Source of the DNA: Candidatus Parcubacteria bacterium
GTDB taxonomy: Bacteria > Patescibacteriota > Minisyncoccia > Phycocordibacterales > Phycocordibacteraceae
Assembly: GCA_027459545.1 (NCBI GenBank)
Contig: DAIDID010000022.1
Location: 1 to 7,431, forward strand
Length of the DNA: 7,431 nt
Reading direction: 5' to 3'
Part shown: piece after piece, positions 1 through 5,259 of the stretch
How positions within the stretch are numbered: the stretch's first letter is position 1
Layout of the letters: the number at the start of each line of letters is the position of its first letter
Made by a program: the position numbers and the translations under genes
Notes under the pieces: generated by a model
The model's database searches: none
Seen by the model: the letters and a program-made list of their open reading frames with translations, nothing else
What the model was told of the DNA's origin: nothing

Positions 1-2
1 CT

Positions 3-26
3 AAGAAAACAGCTAAAAAGTAGCTG
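3..26 (-). terminator. Probable intrinsic terminator after pth
   Basis: On the minus strand CAGCTA, a 5-nt loop CTTTT and TAGCTG form a 6-bp stem (arms at 26-21 and 15-10). The run TTTTCTT follows directly at 9-3. It begins 5 nt beyond the pth stop codon, where a terminator of the leftward pair is expected. The stem is short and only half GC, so it may be weak. Confidence 0.55.
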
Positions 27-31
27 AGCGA

Positions 32-631
32 CTAGTGAGTGTTTGCAAGTTGCATTGATTTTTCGAGACCCTCAGTGACGAAGGCACGCGCCGCTAAAGC
101 GGCGCGTGCTAACGTCGTTTTAAGAATCTCTTCCTCTTTAGGGGAAAACACTCCTAAGACATGCGCTATAACTTTTTCCTCAGTGTTAGGCTTTTTGAGT
201 GTACCCTTTGGAGTTGCGTTTGATATGCCAATTTTCATTTGCACGAAGTCTTTTGTTTTTAGTGCTCGCATGATGCTTTCAACTCCCTTATGTCCGCCCG
301 CTCCTCTCCCATATCCAGTCATTTTAATTGTGCCGAGTGGCAAATCTAAGTCATCTCGAACTACTAAGAGCTTTTGAGCTCCTTTTACACTTTTTATGAA
401 TGAGCGTGCAGTGTTTCCAGAAAGATTCATTGCCACTTCTGGAAGCACAAGCGTAGTTTTTTCTCCTTCAAGGATAGCTTCAGAAACAAATGCGTGCGAC
501 GCTTTTCGAAAAACAAATTCTGGAAATGCTTCTTTTTTAGCTAAAAGCTCTACGACCATTCGACCCGCATTGTGGCGAGTTTTTGCGTACGATGCTTCTG
601 GATTCCCAAGTCCTATAATTACGTGAGCCAT
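32..631 (-). CDS. pth: Peptidyl-tRNA hydrolase
   Basis: Pth cleaves the ester bond of peptidyl-tRNAs that drop off the ribosome and so recycles tRNA in the cytoplasm. The 199-aa product is full length for the bacterial family (about 190-200 aa). It opens with the signature GLGNPEASYAKTRHNAG, giving Asn10 and the catalytic base His20, and has MNLSG at 68-72 and DDLDLPLG at 93-100 with Asp93. The family's substrate-binding Asn in GGHNG is replaced by Lys115 (GGHKG), a departure from the E. coli enzyme that may be lineage-typical. The ATG at 631 lies inside the 3' end of the upstream hydrolase gene with a 13-nt overlap. No Shine-Dalgarno is visible, but a -10-like TACAAT sits 6 nt upstream. The 3' coding part carries a perfect hairpin (84-109). 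Confidence 0.97.
   Translation of the reverse strand: MAHVIIGLGNPEASYAKTRHNAGRMVVELLAKKEAFPEFVFRKASHAFVSEAILEGEKTTLVLPEVAMNLSGNTARSFIKSVKGAQKLLVVRDDLDLPLGTIKMTGYGRGAGGHKGVESIMRALKTKDFVQMKIGISNATPKGTLKKPNTEEKVIAHVLGVFSPKEEEILKTTLARAALAARAFVTEGLEKSMQLANTH
84..109. repeat. Perfect 11-bp GC-rich inverted repeat inside pth
   Basis: GCACGCGCCGC (84-94) and its exact reverse complement GCGGCGCGTGC (99-109) flank a 4-nt loop TAAA. The arms encode the C-terminal helix region of Pth as the near-palindromic peptide ARAALAARA. No T-run follows on either strand within a few bases, so it is not a standard terminator. Ala/Arg-rich codon choice could produce it by chance, but an uninterrupted 11-bp match is long. 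Confidence 0.85.
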
Positions 632-1392
632 GCAAGTATTGTATCAGCGAGTTTGTGCTCGTGCTTCCAAAACACATGCCCAGCGCCTGGTATAACGACG
701 CTTGTTGCGTTTGGAAATCTCTGCGCGAGCTCATACTGTGCTTTAGGTGACGTAACTGAACTATCTCTACTGGCAGAAATAACAAGTGTTGGCGTCGCTA
801 TGTATGACGCATCGCGTTTGCTGTCGAATTTCATAAAGTCCCAAACAAAGCCTTTATCGAGCGGGAGCTTTGAATGATCCGGTCCTGGAGTTTTGTTTTT
901 ATTTCGTAAAAGCCACCATACACCACCTATAAGCGTAAGAATGTCTGCTGATTTCCATGACACTGCTGGGGCTATGAGTATGAGTTTAGAAATTTGTTCT
1001 GGATGAAGTCGCGTATAGCGAATTGCTGCCGTTCCTCCAAGACTGTGTGCTGCAATAATAATCCGCTCTCCTCGTACGTGCCAATCCGAATTCAGTACAT
1101 ACGCAACGACATCTTCAAGATCTGCAACAAAACCAGTAGTGGTGCTATGCACGAAGTCTGCATCTGACCCTCGAGCTCCATCAGCAGCGTCAAAAGTAAA
1201 AACAGCATAGCCTTTCTGACAAAACTCTTCTGCAAGTAGCACAAGTAATGGTTGTTCTTTCCATCCCCCTAGTCCATGAAGCAAAACAATGGTGCCTTTT
1301 GACGCACTCTTTTCACTTTTATCAGGAATCCTTACGGTAGCGTTAATTCTCTTACCACTTCTATTTTTTATACTATACTCTTGCCTCGTCAT
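619..1392 (-). CDS. Alpha/beta-fold serine hydrolase
   Basis: This 257-aa cytoplasmic protein has the layout of the alpha/beta hydrolase superfamily. The strand and oxyanion loop IVLLHGLGG lie at 35-43. The nucleophile elbow AHSLGG at 115-120 gives Ser117, with Ala replacing the first Gly of GxSxG. The likely acid is Asp210 in LVISASRDSSV, and the base is His239 in IPGAGHVF. The triad order and spacing are canonical. A lid or cap segment probably spans about 145-195. No signal peptide or membrane helix is evident. The substrate cannot be read from the sequence; an esterase, acyl hydrolase or S33-like peptidase are all possible. It is the first gene of a leftward pair with pth, and the shared orientation need not mean a shared function. 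The ATG at 1392 has a -10-like TATGAT 6 nt upstream and no Shine-Dalgarno. Confidence 0.9.
   Translation of the reverse strand: MTRQEYSIKNRSGKRINATVRIPDKSEKSASKGTIVLLHGLGGWKEQPLLVLLAEEFCQKGYAVFTFDAADGARGSDADFVHSTTTGFVADLEDVVAYVLNSDWHVRGERIIIAAHSLGGTAAIRYTRLHPEQISKLILIAPAVSWKSADILTLIGGVWWLLRNKNKTPGPDHSKLPLDKGFVWDFMKFDSKRDASYIATPTLVISASRDSSVTSPKAQYELAQRFPNATSVVIPGAGHVFWKHEHKLADTILAWLT
638..646 (-). promoter_or_regulatory. Extended -10 promoter element for pth (leaderless)
   Basis: On the minus strand TGA-TACAAT (646-638) is an extended -10 box with 5 of 6 matches to TATAAT. Six bases, ACTTGC, separate it from the pth ATG at 631, so transcription would begin at or next to the A of the start codon. 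It lies inside the hydrolase coding region. No good -35 box was found. The inference rests on the same spacing at three other genes here. Confidence 0.5.
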
Positions 1393-1398
1393 GTGTAC

Positions 1399-1404
1399 AT
1401 CATA
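1399..1404 (-). promoter_or_regulatory. -10 element for the hydrolase gene (leaderless)
   Basis: The minus-strand TATGAT (1404-1399) matches TATAAT at 5 of 6 positions and lies 6 nt (GTACAC) before the ATG at 1392. This places the start of transcription at the start codon. No convincing -35 box is seen 15-19 nt further upstream. It shares the 100-bp divergent region 1393-1492 with the lepB promoter. Confidence 0.5.
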
Positions 1405-1458
1405 CAGGAATTCTTACGAGGCGCTGTGCTGTGTAAGCGGTCTCTGAGCCTCACATAT

Positions 1459-1486
1459 TTGACGTGCAGAAAACAAAGCATACAAT
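1459..1486 (+). promoter_or_regulatory. Sigma-70-type promoter of lepB (leaderless)
   Basis: TTGACG (1459-1464), a 16-nt spacer and TACAAT (1481-1486) match both housekeeping boxes at 5 of 6 positions, the best two-box promoter in the window. Only ACCCTC (1487-1492) lies between the -10 box and the lepB ATG at 1493. The predicted start of transcription is therefore the start codon itself. Confidence 0.75.
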
Positions 1487-1492
1487 ACCCTC

Positions 1493-2044
1493 ATGAAGTT
1501 CTTCGCGAGCGCATTGAAAGAAATTGTCTTCTTCATTGTACCCGCGCTTCTCATCGTTATTGCAATACGGCTTTTTGTAGCTCAGCCTTTTGTTGTCGAT
1601 GGAGAATCAATGCACCCAACATTTGAAAATGGTAATTATCTAATAGTAGACGAGCTCACATACCACTTCGAATTACCCCAGCGAGGAGATGTCATAGTCT
1701 TTCGCTACCCAGGAAATACTAAGATTTTTTATATAAAGCGCATTATAGGCCTTCCTGGAGAAACAATTCACATAAACTCTGGAGTAGTTAGCATTACGAA
1801 AACTGACGGCACTACAATTACCCTTACAGAGCCTTACGCTGTAGTGCAGGACGCAACCTATACACTAAATACCACGCTCGGACCGAGTGATTATTTCGTA
1901 ATGGGTGATAATCGTCCTCAGAGTTCAGATTCGCGTGTATGGGGACCACTTCCAAGCTATGACATCATAGGTCGTGTGTTTCTTCGTATCTTTCCACCAA
2001 ATGCACTTAGTCTCTTCCCAGGGCAAGTCACCTTACCACAATGA
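1493..2044 (+). CDS. lepB: Signal peptidase I
   Basis: This membrane serine protease removes signal peptides from exported proteins using a Ser/Lys dyad. The 183-aa product has one N-terminal membrane helix (about residues 11-30), with the rest outside the membrane. Box B, DGESMHPT, gives nucleophile Ser39. Box D, YIKRIIGLPGE, gives general base Lys82. Box E is GDNRPQSSDSR (138-148), followed by WGPLP and IIGRVFLRIFP. Length and architecture match compact single-helix enzymes of Gram-positive and CPR type rather than the larger E. coli form. The start follows a strong -10 box by 6 nt, implying a leaderless message. The stop codon overlaps the next ATG (ATGA, 2041-2044), so the HisRS-like gene is probably co-transcribed and translationally coupled. 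Confidence 0.96.
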   Translation: MKFFASALKEIVFFIVPALLIVIAIRLFVAQPFVVDGESMHPTFENGNYLIVDELTYHFELPQRGDVIVFRYPGNTKIFYIKRIIGLPGETIHINSGVVSITKTDGTTITLTEPYAVVQDATYTLNTTLGPSDYFVMGDNRPQSSDSRVWGPLPSYDIIGRVFLRIFPPNALSLFPGQVTLPQ

Positions 2045-3186
2045 GTACCACCTCGCTTCGTCCAGATGACATTCTCAAGCGTGCACACGCAATCGGAAAT
2101 TATTATGGATTTACTCCGCTTTCAATGGCAGCAGCAGAAAAGCGGGCAAGTGCAAAGTCTCCATATCCAGAAAATCTTGCTCTAGAGTCTCTAGACACCA
2201 ATGCTCGCGAAACTGCTGCTTTTTTAAAGCAAGTGCGTGACGCGGGACTTTCACCTTCTACTGCTCAACCACTTTTTCTTTGGCACTCAAACGCCGCCGC
2301 AGGAAGACCTGCACCCAAGCAAATTCTCATACAATTTCACGCACTTGGTGTGGAGCATGCTATTGCAGATGCAGTACTCATACGAGCAATGCGCGCACTT
2401 ATAAGTGACTTAGTAAAAGATGAACCGCAGCTTCGCTTAAATAGCATGGGTGATAAGGAAACCCGAAGCAGATTTACCCGTGAATTAAGTGTGTACTTTA
2501 GAAAACAGGCTGCCCTTCTTCCAACTGAGTGCATGGCCACAGCTCGTCGAGGAGATGTGTTTGAGGCGGCTGAGCAACTCTGCACCGCTCGCATGGCAGA
2601 TGAACTTCCCTCACCTACTGATCATCTTTCAGAAGCGAGTAGAAAACACTTTGAAGGAGTGCTCGAATACCTTGAAGCAACTGAAACTCCGTATGAATTA
2701 GCTTCTGACCTTCTTTCTCGAGGGACTGCTTGGACTGAGACTTGTTTTGAAATTTCTTCTGAAAACCGACTAAGTGCGTGGGGATCACGATACAACGAAC
2801 TAGCAAAACATTTCTTTAAGTCCTCCCTTCCATCAATAGGTGCAATTATCAAAATACATGTTGATGAACGCATGGAAATGCCACCCGTGAAGCAGCGATC
2901 TATGGCGAGATTTGTATTCGTGCATATCGGAGATGAAGCAAAGCGCGAGAGCATGAAAATGACAGATCTTTTACGGAAAGCGCGTATTCCTCTTACACAA
3001 GCAATAGGAGTTGAGTCCCTTACAGAGCAAATGCGCTTTGCTGAAAAGCTTAATCCTCCCTACCTGCTCATAATGGGTCGAAAAGAAGCACTTGAGCGCT
3101 CAGTTATTCTTCGTGAGCGATCAACCTATACTGAAACCTCAATTCCCCTCGACAGTCTCATCGACAAACTTCGCCTAGTTGCATAG
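2041..3186 (+). CDS. HisRS-like protein lacking catalytic residues (pseudo-synthetase)
   Basis: This 381-aa protein resembles histidyl-tRNA synthetase across its length. QFHALGVE (98-105) matches the QFHQxGxE stretch after motif 2, and LRLNSMGD (131-138) matches L-x-I/L-N-S-L/M-G-D. LSEASRKHFEGV (196-207) and TETCFE (232-237) match the stretch around LVRGLDYYTRTVFE. GSRYN (248-252) matches GGRYD. Residues about 290-381 look like the class II anticodon-binding domain (FVFVHIGDEA, LRKARIP, PPYLLIMGRKEAL). Catalytic features are absent: no RxE motif-2 arginine, no LRPEGT, RGLDYY replaced by SRGTAW, and no arginine at the end of motif 3 near 264-276. Aminoacylation is therefore unlikely. HisZ is disfavoured because the C-terminal domain is present and no hisG is near. 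The ATG overlaps the lepB stop. Function is unknown; a role in RNA binding or regulation is only a guess. Confidence 0.8.
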   Translation: MSTTSLRPDDILKRAHAIGNYYGFTPLSMAAAEKRASAKSPYPENLALESLDTNARETAAFLKQVRDAGLSPSTAQPLFLWHSNAAAGRPAPKQILIQFHALGVEHAIADAVLIRAMRALISDLVKDEPQLRLNSMGDKETRSRFTRELSVYFRKQAALLPTECMATARRGDVFEAAEQLCTARMADELPSPTDHLSEASRKHFEGVLEYLEATETPYELASDLLSRGTAWTETCFEISSENRLSAWGSRYNELAKHFFKSSLPSIGAIIKIHVDERMEMPPVKQRSMARFVFVHIGDEAKRESMKMTDLLRKARIPLTQAIGVESLTEQMRFAEKLNPPYLLIMGRKEALERSVILRERSTYTETSIPLDSLIDKLRLVA

Positions 3187-3208
3187 TGGCGGAGTGTTGT
3201 GCTATATT
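3179..3208 (+). promoter_or_regulatory. Extended -10 promoter of rpsU (leaderless)
   Basis: TGC-TATATT (3200-3208) is an extended -10 box with 5 of 6 matches to TATAAT. It lies 6 nt (CTTTGA) before the rpsU ATG at 3215. A weak -35 candidate, TTGCAT (3179-3184, 18-nt spacer), lies across the end of the HisRS-like gene. The 28-bp gap 3187-3214 holds little else and no Shine-Dalgarno at a usable distance. Confidence 0.65.
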
Positions 3209-3214
3209 CTTTGA

Positions 3215-3475
3215 ATGATTAACGCAACACGCGTAGAGGTTAAGCGCGGCAAAAACGAAAGCGCAGCTTCGCTTATTCGTCGTTTTTCACGCCGAGCAAG
3301 CGGTCTTGGAATCGTACGCACTATGCGAAACAAGCGCTACTATGATCGTCCTCGCTCAAAAAATGTAGAGCACAAGCGTGCACTTATTTCCCTTGAGCGC
3401 CGTGAAAAATACCACGAGCTCGTAAAGCTTGGAAAAATTGACCCTGCAGCACACACAAAAGGCCGAGGTCGTTAA
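3215..3475 (+). CDS. rpsU: 30S ribosomal protein S21
   Basis: S21 is a small basic protein on the platform of the 30S subunit, near the 3' end of 16S rRNA and the anti-Shine-Dalgarno, and it assists initiation. The family core is clear: VEVKRGKNESAASLIRRFSRRASGLGIV, then RNKRYYDRPRSKNVEHKRA. At 86 aa it is longer than E. coli S21 (71 aa). The extra part is a charged helical tail, LERREKYHELVKLGKID, ending in the basic KGRGR. It has its own promoter-like box, and a hairpin with a T-run lies 52 nt past its stop inside ybeY, so it may be expressed partly as a single-gene transcript of about 330 nt. ybeY begins 1 nt after the stop codon. Confidence 0.93.
   Translation: MINATRVEVKRGKNESAASLIRRFSRRASGLGIVRTMRNKRYYDRPRSKNVEHKRALISLERREKYHELVKLGKIDPAAHTKGRGR
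3465..3468 (+). promoter_or_regulatory. Shine-Dalgarno-like GAGG for ybeY
   Basis: GAGG lies 8 nt before the ATG at 3477, inside the last codons of rpsU. It is one of the few ribosome-binding-like sites in the window and supports the upstream ybeY start. A competing AAAGG at 3498-3502 lies 7 nt before the alternative ATG at 3510, so the start is not settled. Confidence 0.4.
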
Positions 3476-3476
3476 A

Positions 3477-3902
3477 ATGCCAAAGCTCCAACCTTCGAAA
3501 GGCGAAGTTATGGTGAGGAATTTTACCCGGCGCGAAGCGCCGGTTTTTCCGTATAAAAAAATTGCACAGACTATCCTCCCCTCTTGGGAAATTTCACTTG
3601 TTTTTGCAGGAGAAAAGCGTGCGAAGCGCCTAAACATCTTTCTTCGAAATAAATCCTACACACCAAACGTTCTTTCATATGAAAGTGGAATATGCTCTGG
3701 AGAAATCATTATTTGTCTTCCTGTGGCAAAAAAACAGGCACAGTCATATGGCGTATCTTATGTGCAATTCATCGTTTTTCTCTTTATCCACGGATTACTG
3801 CATTTGAAAGGACTGCCACACGGCACTACAATGGAAAGATATGAACGCACACTGCTCAAGCGCTTCACTGGCGCAACCATCAGCTATGATGCTGTAACAT
3901 AA
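3477..3902 (+). CDS. ybeY: Endoribonuclease / rRNA maturation factor YbeY
   Basis: YbeY is a zinc-dependent single-strand endoribonuclease involved in 16S rRNA 3'-end maturation and ribosome quality control. From the ATG at 3477 the product is 141 aa, slightly short for the family (about 150). The metal-binding motif HGLLHLKGLPH gives His105, His109 and His115, with the usual H-x3-H-x5-H spacing; the common GYDH is GLPH here. The conserved stretches NKSYTPNVLSYE (58-69) and SGEIIICLP (74-82) are present. A second in-frame ATG at 3510 would give 130 aa and also has a purine-rich AAAGG ahead of it; homology from NFTRREAP onward is compatible with either. It sits between rpsU (1-nt gap) and ftsA (4-nt gap). 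A terminator-like hairpin lies within codons 17-24. Confidence 0.92.
   Translation: MPKLQPSKGEVMVRNFTRREAPVFPYKKIAQTILPSWEISLVFAGEKRAKRLNIFLRNKSYTPNVLSYESGICSGEIIICLPVAKKQAQSYGVSYVQFIVFLFIHGLLHLKGLPHGTTMERYERTLLKRFTGATISYDAVT
3527..3548 (+). terminator. Terminator-like hairpin inside the ybeY 5' coding region
   Basis: CCGGCGC (3527-3533), loop GAA and GCGCCGG (3537-3543) form a perfect 7-bp GC stem followed directly by TTTTT (3544-3548). This is the textbook form of an intrinsic terminator. It lies in frame within ybeY, encoding residues TRREAPVF, 52 nt past the rpsU stop. It may end many rpsU transcripts and attenuate ybeY-ftsA. Chance from codon choice is possible, and ribosomes starting at 3477 or 3510 could keep it open. 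Confidence 0.5.
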
Positions 3903-3906
3903 ACTC

Positions 3907-5085
3907 ATGGCTGCCCGACGAATTGCAACAGGAATCGATATTGGAACACACCAGACAAAAGTGGTGGTGGTGGAGCAGGTTGAAGTAGGTGGTAGCTACG
4001 TACCAAAAATAATAGGAACGGGCATAAGCGAAACACAAGGACTTCGCCATGGCTATGTCGTAGATGCCGCAGATGCAACAAATTCAGTGCGAATAGCAAA
4101 AGAGCAGGCTGAACAAAGTTCGGGTGTACCTATTAAAAAAGCCTTTCTAGCTATTGGCGGAATTTCTCTTGACGAAGTACGAGGTCATGGAGAAACGGTA
4201 ATCTCAAGAGCTGATCAGGAAGTTACTGAACTTGATATTGAAAAAGCACGCAGTATGGCATTTGAAGCAGCGAAACCTAATTTCATAAATCGCACCGTAC
4301 TACATGAAATTCCTCTGGAATCTGTGCTCGATGGAACTAAAACTATGGGTGAGCCTCTCGGACTCAAAGGAGCACGACTGCAAATAGAGTACCTCTTCAT
4401 TACGTGCTTGTCTCAGCACGCAGAAGCACTTGCTGCCGTACTCGAAGCCGCTGATATTGAAGTCATTGATCAAATGGCATCACCACTCGCTGGTTCGTAC
4501 GTCACACTTACCAAAGATCAAAAAATAAAAGGGTGCGTACTCGCAAATATTGGTGCTGAAACCGTATCTATCGTGGTGTACGACGAAGGCATGCCTATTT
4601 CTGTCAAAGTATTTCCTTCAGGATCTACCAATATTACTGACGATCTCGCTCTAGGCTTTAAAATTTCACTAGAAGATGCTGAGCGTATAAAGCTAGGCAG
4701 ACTCGGTGGTGCAATGTATCCTCGAAAAAAAGTTGATGAAATTATTACAATACGATTTAAAAATTTGTTTGAACTCATAGATAAGCACTTGCGAGCAATT
4801 GGGCAGCGAAGCTCACTTCCAGCAGGAATAATTATTTCTGGAGGAGGTTCGGGACAAGGTAATATCAGTGAAATTGCAAAAGGAGCGCTTAATCTCCCAG
4901 CACGCGTTGCAGAAATAAAAATTTCACCTGACATGAAAGTGCGCGATGCTACATGGGCAGTCGCGTATGGACTCGCACTGTGGGGACTTACTGGAGACAC
5001 TGATGGTTCACTTCCTCAAAAAAGTTTTACACTTGAAGATATATCTAATTCCCTTCGAGGGTTTATGAAGCAGTTTATGCCCTAG
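3907..5085 (+). CDS. ftsA: Cell division protein FtsA
   Basis: FtsA is an actin-fold ATP-binding protein that tethers FtsZ filaments to the membrane and recruits the divisome. The 392-aa product has the phosphate-1 loop GIDIGTHQTKVV (9-20) and the SHS2/1C subdomain (about 85-170, with AIGGISLDEVRG). The phosphate-2 region is NIGAETVSIVVYDEG (214-228), followed by PSGSTNITDDLALGF, and the adenosine motif is GIIISGGGSG (307-316). The C-terminus SNSLRGFMKQFMP is the short amphipathic membrane-targeting helix. In phosphate-2 the usual Asp of DxGGGT is Asn214 and the second and third Gly are Ala-Glu, which may alter nucleotide turnover. It starts 4 nt after the ybeY stop; a weak -10-like TAACAT (3895-3900) lies 6 nt before the ATG. 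ftsZ follows after 174 bp rather than directly. Confidence 0.96.
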   Translation: MAARRIATGIDIGTHQTKVVVVEQVEVGGSYVPKIIGTGISETQGLRHGYVVDAADATNSVRIAKEQAEQSSGVPIKKAFLAIGGISLDEVRGHGETVISRADQEVTELDIEKARSMAFEAAKPNFINRTVLHEIPLESVLDGTKTMGEPLGLKGARLQIEYLFITCLSQHAEALAAVLEAADIEVIDQMASPLAGSYVTLTKDQKIKGCVLANIGAETVSIVVYDEGMPISVKVFPSGSTNITDDLALGFKISLEDAERIKLGRLGGAMYPRKKVDEIITIRFKNLFELIDKHLRAIGQRSSLPAGIIISGGGSGQGNISEIAKGALNLPARVAEIKISPDMKVRDATWAVAYGLALWGLTGDTDGSLPQKSFTLEDISNSLRGFMKQFMP

Positions 5086-5088
5086 TGA

Positions 5089-5120
5089 AGATTTTTGAGG
5101 GTCAAACTTTCAGAAAATCT
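5089..5120 (+). repeat. AT-rich inverted repeat after ftsA
   Basis: AGATTTT (5089-5095) and AAAATCT (5114-5120) form a 7-bp stem that begins 4 bp after the ftsA stop, with a loop of 18 nt that can pair further with a bulge. No T-run follows, so it does not look like a normal intrinsic terminator. It may protect the 3' end of the ftsA message or be chance in AT-rich DNA. Confidence 0.4.
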
Positions 5121-5159
5121 CCAAAAAACAGCATTTTAGAGCAGCACAATGGGTATTCT

Positions 5160-5208
5160 TGTCAATATTTGCATAGTTGACAGCTGTAGTATGATACTTG
5201 TGTTATAG
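5160..5208 (+). promoter_or_regulatory. ftsZ promoter region with TTGACA inverted repeat
   Basis: This part of the 174-bp ftsA-ftsZ gap holds two overlapping promoter readings. One is TTTGCA (5168-5173), 16 nt, TATGAT (5190-5195). The other is a perfect TTGACA (5177-5182), 18 nt, TGTTAT (5201-5206). The second -35 box is also one arm of an inverted repeat, TGTCAA (5160-5165), 11 nt, TTGACA, which could be an operator. Either promoter gives ftsZ a leader of roughly 45-60 nt, unlike the leaderless pattern elsewhere. Which box is used cannot be decided by eye. Confidence 0.5.
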
Positions 5209-5233
5209 GGATCTTTTATTATTTTACTTACTT

Positions 5234-5248
5234 AGAGCTTCCCGCTCT
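5234..5248 (+). other. Small hairpin in the ftsZ leader
   Basis: AGAGC (5234-5238), loop TTCCC and GCTCT (5244-5248) form a perfect 5-bp stem ending 11 nt before the ftsZ ATG. No Shine-Dalgarno is present in the leader, so this hairpin is the only evident element near the start. It may affect ribosome access. The stem is short enough to be chance. Confidence 0.35.
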
Positions 5249-5259
5249 TGCCATTTATT

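Noticed and set aside
2181..2195. Palindrome TCTAGAG-T-CTCTAGA in the HisRS-like gene
   Set aside because: The arms are 7 bp, low in complexity and within codons for LESLD. There is no T-run or second copy and no reason to call it a site.
2041..3186. Assignment as HisZ, the regulatory subunit of ATP phosphoribosyltransferase
   Set aside because: HisZ lacks the C-terminal anticodon-binding domain, which appears present here, and no histidine biosynthesis gene is nearby.
3429..3476. Upstream TTG start for ybeY inside rpsU
   Set aside because: It would overlap rpsU by 47 nt and add 16 residues without homology, whereas the ATG at 3477 has a GAGG 8 nt upstream.
4518..5000. A 160-codon open frame on the minus strand opposite ftsA
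   Set aside because: It has no family signature or start context, and ftsA motifs run through the same DNA on the plus strand.
5150..5158. A TGGG sequence upstream of ftsZ as an MraZ box
   Set aside because: Only one TGGG is seen, whereas MraZ operators need several regularly spaced repeats, and no mraZ or mraW gene is present in the window.
5149..5208. Small frame MGILVNICIVDSCSMILVL in the ftsA-ftsZ gap, a possible leader peptide
   Set aside because: It lacks a Shine-Dalgarno or a correctly spaced -10 box, and it overlaps the promoter boxes proposed for ftsZ. Nineteen codons are easily open by chance.
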